Assembly (NCBI GenBank): GCA_035272605.1
Contig: DATEQM010000206.1
Coordinates: 1-14,589, forward strand
Origin: JOPF136 sp035272605
GTDB lineage: Bacteria; Acidobacteriota; Terriglobia; Acidiferrales; UBA7541
Reading direction: 5' to 3'
Length of the DNA: 14,589 nucleotides
This document shows, piece by piece, positions 1 to 5,274 of the stretch (the stretch's first letter is position 1; the number at the start of each line of letters is the position of its first letter). A program made the translations under genes and the position numbers. The notes beneath the pieces were generated by a model. It was not told where the DNA came from. It saw nothing but the letters and a program-made list of their open reading frames with translations, and did no database searches.

Positions 1-986
1 GCGTACTCTCCGAGCCGCAGGCGTTCCTTGAACAGCGGCTCCAGATTCAACCGGTGGTCACGGAGCAGGGCGCTCATTTGCAGCCAGGTCTCAAACATTC
101 GCCGGCCATAGATGCCGTGCACCGTGGCGCCCTTGAAAATGACATCGTTGAGCAGGTCGAGCGTGACCGGCTCGGCAGGGATTCCCAGCAGCGAGGCGCG
201 CCCGCCCGGCCGGAGCATGTGGAGGCCCGCGCGAATTGCCGCGGGGTTTCCGCTCATTTCCAGGAGCACGTCCACGCCCGCGCCGCTGGTCTCCGCGAGC
301 ACGCGCGCGGCGGTGTCGGTCTCTCTCGGGTCCAGGACAAGGTCGGCGCCCATCTGGCGAGCCAGTTTTTCACGGTGGGGCGAGATCTCCGTCGCGTACA
401 GGGTGGAGCAGCCGCAGGCTTTGGCCACCGCGATGCTCATCAGACCGATGGGGCCGCAGCCCGTGACGGCGACGGTGCATCCCGCAATCGGGCCCGCCAA
501 AACGGAGTGAACGGCGTTCCCGAGCGGATCCATGATGGCGGCGTAATGTTCCGGGATGTCGGCGTCGAGCCTCCAGAGGTTGCCCGCAGGGATGCGCACG
601 AACTCGGCGAAGCAGCCGTCCTGGTCGATTCCCAGGATGCGCACGTTCTGGCAAACGTGCGGCTGGCCCGCGCGGCAGGGGCGGCAATGTCCGCAGGCCA
701 CGTGCATCTCCGCGGTCACACGGTCGCCCGGAGCAAAGCGCGTCACGCCATCGCCCACAGTTTCCACCACGCCGCAGAATTCATGGCCGAACGTGAGTGG
801 CGGGCGCAGCCGCGAGGCCGACCAGGCGTCCCAGTGGTAGATGTGCAGGTCGGTGCCGCAAATGGAGGCGGCGCGAACGCGCACCAGAACTTCTCCGGGG
901 CGCGCCGCCGGAACGTCCACGCTCTCGATCTGCGCGCCCGGCTCCGGGCGCGGCTTCCGGAGTGCCTGCATTTTTGGGATGGACAT
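1..986 (-). CDS. tdh: L-threonine 3-dehydrogenase-type zinc alcohol dehydrogenase (3' end missing)
   Basis: Cytosolic medium-chain dehydrogenase, probably oxidising L-threonine to 2-amino-3-ketobutyrate with NAD+. Seen in the sequence: catalytic-zinc residues Cys43 (ICGTDLHIYHW) and His68-Glu69 (FGHEF); structural-zinc cysteines 98, 101, 104 and 112 in CGHCRPC...HVC; the Tdh-like MDPLGNAVHS segment at about 152-161; a Rossmann GxGxxG at 176-181 (GCGPIG); and a YGRRMFETW segment near the C-terminus. Compared with E. coli Tdh (341 aa) only about 19 C-terminal residues lie beyond the window edge. The start is uncertain: ATG at 986 has an AGAGG only one base away, while the in-frame ATG at 971 matches the family N-terminus (MQALRKP) but lies 16 bases from that AGAGG. 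The partner kbl, often adjacent to tdh, is not upstream; downstream is unseen. A related sorbitol or butanediol dehydrogenase is possible, but the overall pattern favours Tdh. Confidence 0.85.
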   Translation of the reverse strand, partial: MSIPKMQALRKPRPEPGAQIESVDVPAARPGEVLVRVRAASICGTDLHIYHWDAWSASRLRPPLTFGHEFCGVVETVGDGVTRFAPGDRVTAEMHVACGHCRPCRAGQPHVCQNVRILGIDQDGCFAEFVRIPAGNLWRLDADIPEHYAAIMDPLGNAVHSVLAGPIAGCTVAVTGCGPIGLMSIAVAKACGCSTLYATEISPHREKLARQMGADLVLDPRETDTAARVLAETSGAGVDVLLEMSGNPAAIRAGLHMLRPGGRASLLGIPAEPVTLDLLNDVIFKGATVHGIYGRRMFETWLQMSALLRDHRLNLEPLFKERLRLGEY

Positions 987-1009
987 GCCTCTCGCTGGCC
1001 CGAGGCGGG

Positions 1010-1039
1010 ATGCTAACACAGTCGCGGGGAGCATCCCAA
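1010..1039 (-). promoter_or_regulatory. Candidate sigma70-like promoter of tdh
   Basis: Read on the minus strand, TTGGGA (1034-1039) and TAGCAT (1010-1015) are separated by 18 bases. Each matches the consensus at 4 of 6 positions. The predicted transcript would begin near 1003, leaving only about 17-32 bases of leader before the two possible tdh starts. This is motif evidence only. Confidence 0.3.
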
Positions 1040-1098
1040 ACCGCCCGGACAGGAACTGCCATGCTGCGAGAATTCTGTCCAGAGCGGTTGGCTTCCGA

Positions 1099-1104
1099 TA
1101 CAAT
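1099..1104 (+). promoter_or_regulatory. Candidate -10 box (TACAAT) for the POT transporter gene
   Basis: TACAAT within CGATACAATC lies about 45 bases upstream of the TTG start at 1150, a usual distance for a leader of about 40 bases. The -35 is weak: CTGTCC at 1075-1080 with an 18-base spacer. The same ten-base string recurs at 7877-7886 ahead of the tRNA gene. Confidence 0.3.
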
Positions 1105-1149
1105 CGCGGCCACTGTTTTTTCGCGGGCCGCACGTTGGGGAGCAGCGAA

Positions 1150-2439
1150 TTGAGTATTCGACAGAGGCTCGAGGAGATTCGCACGGGATTTGAACCGGCG
1201 TTCTGGCTGGCCAACGTGAGTGAGCTCTTCGAGCGGCTGGCTTATTATGGCGCGTTTTCGTCACTCGCCAACTATCTGCATGAGACGCTGCAATTCTCGG
1301 TTGAGCAAACCGGAAGCCTGACGGGATTCTTTGGCGGCCTGGTATGGTTTCTGGCAATTGTGGGCGGAGCCCTTGCAGACCGTTTGGGATTTCGCCGCGC
1401 ACTTTCGCTGGCCTACCTCGTGCTCACGTGTGCCTACTTCCTGCTCGGCTCGATCGGCGCGCCCTGGATGTCGCCGTTGCGGGATTCGGTGCCTCTGTGG
1501 TGGCTGGTGCTTTTCATTCTGATGTTGCCCGCCCTCGGCATATCGCTGGTGAAGCCCTGCGTCGTGGGTACGACGGCTCGCGCTTCCGCGGAAAATGTCC
1601 GTTCCATCGGCTATTCGATTTACTACACGCTGGTCAACATAGGCGGGGCGGCGGGCCCTTACATCGCTTCGGTTACGCACCGGAAGGTGGGAGTTGAAAA
1701 TGTGTTCCGGATTTCAGCCCTCAGCGTGTTCTTGATGTTCATTGCCGTGCTCATCTTCTTTAAGGAGCCACAGCGCTCCGGCGAAGCGCGGACCGCCAGC
1801 CTGGCGGAGACGCTGAAGAACTTTTCTACCGTCGTCTCGAATCCGCGATTCATGCTCTTCCTTCTGATTTTTTCAGGCTACTGGGTTGTTTTTTGGCAGG
1901 AGTTCATTGTCTTGCCCCTGTACATCCATAGCGCTATCGATCCCAAAGCCGACGTGGAATTAATCCTGGTGACGGACGCGGGCACGGTGATTTGCTTCCA
2001 GGTTCTGGTGAGCTATCTCACAGGGAAGATACCGACGTTTCGCGCCATCACACTGGGTACGCTGATTTCCGCGCTGGCGTGGCTGATCCTGGCGGCCCAT
2101 CCGGCGATATGGACTGCCGTGCTATCACTCGTTTTTGTGGCGCTCGGCGAGATGATTCAGTCGCCGCGCTATTACGAATATATTTCGAGGCTCGCGCCGG
2201 CGGGTCAGCAGGGCACTTACATGGGATTCGCGTTTTTGCCGATCGGCATAGGCTCGCTCGCAGGAGGGGCGATCGGCGGCACCTTGCTGCGTCATTTTGC
2301 GGAGGGGCAGCACCGTCCCGAGAGGGTCTGGTGGGCCGTTTGCGGAATCGGGGTCGCGACAGCCCTTGGTCTGGAAATTTACGACCGCATGCTGAAGCCG
2401 GGAACAGCAGCTCTGGGCGCGGGTTCGCCCGGCGTCTGA
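1150..2439 (+). CDS. POT-family (PTR2-type) peptide/proton symporter, MFS fold
   Basis: Inner-membrane transporter, most likely importing di- or tripeptides with protons. The POT signature ExxERxxYYG is at residues 25-34 (ELFERLAYYG), where the glutamates and arginine couple proton movement in studied members. Residues 76-83 (ADRLGFRR) are the MFS loop 2-3 motif. A GISLVKP segment followed by IGYSIYYTLVNIGG corresponds to the POT GTGxxKPN/FsifY.xiNxG block, and SPRYYEYISRLAPAGQQGTYMG to the late POT block. About 12 hydrophobic helices are visible in 429 aa, slightly short for the family (about 450-500). I chose TTG at 1150 because GGGGAG (1137-1142) lies 7 bases before it and homology begins just after. 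The frame stays open upstream to 841, but that part is antisense to tdh and has no transporter character. The substrate is inferred from the family only. Confidence 0.85.
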   Translation: MSIRQRLEEIRTGFEPAFWLANVSELFERLAYYGAFSSLANYLHETLQFSVEQTGSLTGFFGGLVWFLAIVGGALADRLGFRRALSLAYLVLTCAYFLLGSIGAPWMSPLRDSVPLWWLVLFILMLPALGISLVKPCVVGTTARASAENVRSIGYSIYYTLVNIGGAAGPYIASVTHRKVGVENVFRISALSVFLMFIAVLIFFKEPQRSGEARTASLAETLKNFSTVVSNPRFMLFLLIFSGYWVVFWQEFIVLPLYIHSAIDPKADVELILVTDAGTVICFQVLVSYLTGKIPTFRAITLGTLISALAWLILAAHPAIWTAVLSLVFVALGEMIQSPRYYEYISRLAPAGQQGTYMGFAFLPIGIGSLAGGAIGGTLLRHFAEGQHRPERVWWAVCGIGVATALGLEIYDRMLKPGTAALGAGSPGV

Positions 2440-2498
2440 GTTCCGGCACTCCCAGTTCTGATCTTACCGAGCGACCGCGCGAGCTGGCGGGAGGTTTC

Positions 2499-2531
2499 TT
2501 CCAACCTCAAACTTCCAGTCTCCAACCTCCA
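2499..2531. repeat. Degenerate short tandem repeat, TTCCAACCTC-like
   Basis: TTCCAACCTC (2499-2508), ACTTCCAGTC (2511-2520) and TCCAACCTCC (2521-2530) are imperfect copies of a unit of about 10 bases. The stretch sits between the end of the transporter gene and the HU terminator. It has no coding character. Confidence 0.35.
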
Positions 2532-2532
2532 G

Positions 2533-2594
2533 AAAGACAAAACCCCCGGCGACCCACCCACTCCGCGAAAGGGAGCAGAGGGCTCCGGGGGGTT
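2533..2594 (-). terminator. Intrinsic terminator of the HU gene
   Basis: Read on the minus strand just after the HU stop, CCCCCGG (2585-2591) pairs with CCGGGGG (2543-2549), enclosing a smaller GGAG/CTCC hairpin. TTTTGTCTTT (2533-2542) follows immediately. The T-rich tract is present only in the minus direction, so the element serves HU and not the convergent transporter gene. Confidence 0.65.
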
Positions 2595-2621
2595 GATCCT
2601 CGAGACCCCGAACCAGGAGGG

Positions 2622-2921
2622 CTACTTCGCTCCGAGTACGGCGTCCTTGAAGGCCTTCACGGCGAAGATCTTGACCACCGTCTTGGCCTTGATCTTGATG
2701 GCCTCGCCCGTCTGCGGGTTGCGGCCCATGCGCGCGGCCCGGTGGCGCTTGACGCAGCGGCCGATGCCGGGGATGACGAATTTTCCGGCGCTGCCCTTGC
2801 ACTCCTTGGCGGCGAGGGCGGCCAGCGCTTCGAAGAAGCCTACTGCCTGCTTCTTCTTCAGCTCGCACTTTTCCGCCATCGCGGACACGACTTGACTCTT
2901 GCTCATTGGCTTTGCTGCCAT
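2622..2921 (-). CDS. HU-family histone-like DNA-binding protein
   Basis: Small dimeric DNA-bending protein of the nucleoid. The 99-aa product (HU is usually about 90) shows the family order: helix pair (SKSQVVSAMAEK...AVGFFEALAALAAKE), saddle strand VIPGIGRCVKR, the flexible DNA-binding arm RAARMGRNPQTGEAIKIKAK (about 61-80) and the C-terminal helix FAVKAFKDAVL. GRNPQTGE is the strongest family signature. Unusual points are three cysteines (19, 41, 56) and a lysine-rich loop ELKKKQ where canonical HU has a neutral turn. The start ATG at 2921 has GGAG (2933-2936) 11 bases upstream; ATG at 2906 (MSKSQ) would give a more typical N-terminus. It is transcribed alone, with its own promoter and terminator. 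HU versus IHF subunit cannot be fully decided, but the lone gene favours an HU-like homodimer. Confidence 0.93.
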   Translation of the reverse strand: MAAKPMSKSQVVSAMAEKCELKKKQAVGFFEALAALAAKECKGSAGKFVIPGIGRCVKRHRAARMGRNPQTGEAIKIKAKTVVKIFAVKAFKDAVLGAK

Positions 2922-3006
2922 GGAATTCTACTCTCCTCTTTGAAAATCAAATTGGGGTGCTTCCGGCTTGCCCGATGCGCGCAACCCCTGCAATCGAGCA
3001 CGGCGC

Positions 3007-3035
3007 ACTATAGCCGCCGCCTTCGCGTAACGCAA
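3007..3035 (-). promoter_or_regulatory. Sigma70-like promoter of the HU gene
   Basis: On the minus strand, TTGCGT (3030-3035) and TATAGT (3007-3012, 5 of 6 matches) are separated by exactly 17 bases. Transcription would begin near 3000, giving a leader of about 80 bases before ATG 2921. This is one of the clearest promoters in the window and fits a highly expressed nucleoid protein. Confidence 0.6.
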
Positions 3036-3094
3036 GTGAAATATCTTTTGGGGCCGCAGGGGCGCGCCTTTGCAACCCCACTGGCTCCGGAGAC

Positions 3095-3110
3095 AGGGCC
3101 GTACGGCCCT
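3095..3110. terminator. Perfect 16-base palindrome after the peptidase stop
   Basis: AGGGCCGTACGGCCCT begins 3 bases beyond the stop codon of the minus-strand peptidase gene. It can form a 6-7 bp hairpin with a very small loop. No T-tract follows on the minus strand, so it is at best an unusual or factor-dependent terminator. It could instead be a protein-binding palindrome. Confidence 0.35.
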
Positions 3111-3112
3111 TC

Positions 3113-4474
3113 TTACGCCCGGGCGAGTTCCTCGTAGAAATACGCCGCGGCCTTGATCCCGCCGAAATAGTTCTCCAGCGACATGTGCTCGTCCGGCGCG
3201 TGCGCGTTTTCATCCGGCAGGCCGAAGCCCATCAGGATGCACGGAATCTTGAAGGTATCGGACATATCGGTGACAAACGGGATGGAGCCGCCCTCGCGGA
3301 TGAACACCGCTTTCTTCCCGAAGCCCTTCTCCAGGGCACGGTGCGCTGCGCCAAAGTAGGGATGCGTGTAGGTGGCCACCCAGGGCTTGCCCATGCTGAG
3401 CACTTTGAATTCGCAGGTCACCGTCTTGGGCAGCAGCCCGTGGGTATGCTTTTCCACTTGCCTGGCGATTTTCGCGGGGTTCTGGTCGGGCACGAGCCGG
3501 GTGGAGAATTTGGCCCAGGCCTTCGCCGGGATCACCGTCTTGGCCCCCTCGCCCATGTAGCCGCCCCACATCCCGTTCAGTTCGAGCGTGGGCCGGCACC
3601 ACAACTGCTCGACCACGGAGAAGCCCTTCTCGCCCGCTAGGGCCGGGGCGCCGACGTTTTTCTTGAACTCGCTCAGCTTCCAGGGCAGGGAATTGAGCGC
3701 CTTGCGCTCGGCCCTCGAGAGGGTGGCCACGTCGTCGTAGAACCCCGGAACCGTGACCCTGAAATTCTTGTCGTGGAGCTTCGCAAACAGCTCGCTCAGG
3801 ATCGTCAGCGGGTTCGGCACCGCCCCACCGAACACGCCGGAATGCAGGTCCTGCGCCGCGCCGGTCAGCTCGATCTGGTAATAGTTGAGCCCGCGCAGCC
3901 CGTAGGTGACCGAGGGGACGCCCGGGGCCAGCATGCTGGTATCGGAGACCACCAGCACGTCCGCCTTCAATCGCTCGCCGTTCTGTTTCACGTAGGTGTA
4001 CAGCGACTCGCCGCCCACTTCTTCCTCGCCTTCGATAATTACCTTCACGTTGAGCGGCAGGCGCCCCTCCGTCTTCTTCAGGGCTTCAAAGGCGGCCAGA
4101 TGGATGTGCACCTGGCCCTTGTCGTCGGCCGTGCCGCGCGCGTACAGGTTTCCTCCGCGGACGGTGGGTTCAAATGCGGGCGTAGTCCATAGATTGTCCG
4201 GCTCGGAGGGTTGGACGTCGTAATGCCCATAGAAAAGCACCGTGGGCTTTCCCGGCACCTGGGCGCTTTGCGCGTAAACCAGGGGGTGGCCCTTGGTCGG
4301 GATCAGTTCCACCTTCTCAAACTGGCCGCGCAGCTTCTCCACCACCCACCGAGCGGCGCGCTCCACGTCCGCCTTGTGCTCCGATTTCGTGCTGATGCTC
4401 GGAATCCTCAGGAACTCGACGAGTTCCGCAAGATTGGCATCGCGTCGCGACTCGATGTAGTCGATAGAGTTCAT
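3113..4474 (-). CDS. M20-family metallodipeptidase (carnosinase / nonspecific dipeptidase type)
   Basis: Cytosolic di-zinc peptidase hydrolysing dipeptides or related amides. The 453-aa protein has all catalytic elements: His84 and Asp86 (YGHYDVQP), bridging Asp118 (GTADDKG, 114-120), catalytic Glu151 and ligand Glu152 (EGEEEVGG), Asp177 (VVSDTSM) and His430 (PDEHM). The inserted dimerisation lid runs from about 190 to 300, with DLHSGVFGG containing His211, typical of the dipeptidase clade. The reading frame extends upstream to 4558, but ATG 4474 (MNSIDYIESRRD) starts where family homology starts and has AGGAG (4485-4489) 10 bases upstream. No signal peptide is seen. It is monocistronic and codirectional with HU, separated by a palindrome and the HU promoter. 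Together with the nearby peptide transporter it suggests peptide use. Exact substrate is unknown. Confidence 0.93.
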   Translation of the reverse strand: MNSIDYIESRRDANLAELVEFLRIPSISTKSEHKADVERAARWVVEKLRGQFEKVELIPTKGHPLVYAQSAQVPGKPTVLFYGHYDVQPSEPDNLWTTPAFEPTVRGGNLYARGTADDKGQVHIHLAAFEALKKTEGRLPLNVKVIIEGEEEVGGESLYTYVKQNGERLKADVLVVSDTSMLAPGVPSVTYGLRGLNYYQIELTGAAQDLHSGVFGGAVPNPLTILSELFAKLHDKNFRVTVPGFYDDVATLSRAERKALNSLPWKLSEFKKNVGAPALAGEKGFSVVEQLWCRPTLELNGMWGGYMGEGAKTVIPAKAWAKFSTRLVPDQNPAKIARQVEKHTHGLLPKTVTCEFKVLSMGKPWVATYTHPYFGAAHRALEKGFGKKAVFIREGGSIPFVTDMSDTFKIPCILMGFGLPDENAHAPDEHMSLENYFGGIKAAAYFYEELARA

Positions 4475-4521
4475 CCGGGATCTGCTCCTGGTAAAGGGGG
4501 CCCTGGGCGGGCGAGGGCTCA

Positions 4522-4551
4522 ATTCTACGCACCGTCCTTGCGTGGCGGCAA
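4522..4551 (-). promoter_or_regulatory. Candidate promoter of the M20 peptidase gene
   Basis: On the minus strand, TTGCCG (4546-4551, 4 of 6) and TAGAAT (4522-4527, 5 of 6) are 18 bases apart. The predicted transcript begins near 4515 with a leader of about 40 bases carrying the AGGAG. Spacing and box quality are reasonable. Confidence 0.45.
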
Positions 4552-4888
4552 GCGGCAATGGGCTCCGGTGTGCCCACCCGCCGGCGAAGGCACGGCGCCT
4601 TCCGGACCTGGAGCGGCGTCCGCCCGGTGCCGGTGGACCGCCGCAGCAGGCCCTAGCGCCCTACAATGGAAATTTGGCCCCGCGACTCTGTTTGGGCGCC
4701 CGCGCTGGTCCCTCCGTTGCAACCGCGGGAGGAGCTCCGGAAACCGTGGACCACCGCGCCGTGGCGCAAAGTCCAGCGCGGGCAGGGCCGCTCGTGTTGC
4801 CGCCGGAGCTAGCGCAAATGCGCGCCGGCTCAAAATGTGTCGCCCTGGCGATTGACGCGGCTCCGCGCTTGGGGCAGGATACGGACGT
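4552..4888. other. Non-coding spacer between divergent peptidase and PilZ-like genes
   Basis: This GC-rich stretch of about 340 bases separates the peptidase promoter from the PilZ-like start. Open frames cross it on both strands, but their translations are Arg/Ala/Pro-rich and resemble no family. The only motif I see is TACAAT at 4662-4667 on the plus strand, a possible -10 for the PilZ-like gene that would imply a leader of about 215 bases. AGGA at 4876-4879 serves the downstream start. Confidence 0.5.
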
Positions 4889-5251
4889 ATGGCCACGCAG
4901 GAACAGGAGAACAAAAGACGCAGCTCGCGCGTTTTTGCGCGCATGCACGTGCGCGCCGCGGGGCGCGACACCCGCGGCCACCGCTTCACCAAGCAGGCGG
5001 AGACCATCGTGATCAACGCGCACGGCGCCCTGCTGTATCTGGATGCGGAAATGGAGATGGGCTCCCTGGTTACCCTGCGCAGTCCCGCCACCGAAGAGGA
5101 TCAGGAAAGCCGCGTGGTCTATATCGGCGGCGCCTCCGAGCGGGGCCAGCGCCTCGGCCTTGAATTTGTCTCCCCGGCGCCCCACTTTTGGGGCATCGAG
5201 TTTCCGCCCACGGACTGGAAATCGCCGCAGTCGTTCGCTCCCCCGGCATAG
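4889..5251 (+). CDS. PilZ-like domain protein with degenerate ligand motif
   Basis: Small cytosolic protein (120 aa) with the layout of a stand-alone PilZ domain, a fold that often binds cyclic di-GMP. It has an arginine-rich RRSSR at residues 10-14, a beta-rich middle (TIVINAHGALLYLD, 39-52), a strand near VTLR and a closing RLGLEFV (88-94) followed by HFWGIEFPP. Canonical PilZ needs RxxxR plus D/NxSxxG; here the second motif reads N43-A-H-G-A, with no serine and a shifted glycine. Cyclic di-GMP binding is therefore doubtful and the protein may work by protein contact only. The start is supported by AGGA (4876-4879) 9 bases upstream. It converges with the ADOP gene, with only 23 bases between stop codons. 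The PilZ assignment is by pattern recognition. Confidence 0.7.
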   Translation: MATQEQENKRRSSRVFARMHVRAAGRDTRGHRFTKQAETIVINAHGALLYLDAEMEMGSLVTLRSPATEEDQESRVVYIGGASERGQRLGLEFVSPAPHFWGIEFPPTDWKSPQSFAPPA

Positions 5252-5274
5252 ATGTTGTTCGACGTCTCCCGCCG

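Noticed and set aside
841..1149. Upstream in-frame extension of the POT transporter to ATG 841
   Set aside because: It is antisense to the first part of tdh, its translation has no transporter character, and TTG 1150 has a well-placed GGGGAG.
1992..3137. Open frame on the plus strand running through the transporter end, the HU gene and the spacer
   Set aside because: It overlaps two well-supported genes and an intrinsic terminator, and shows no recognisable domain.
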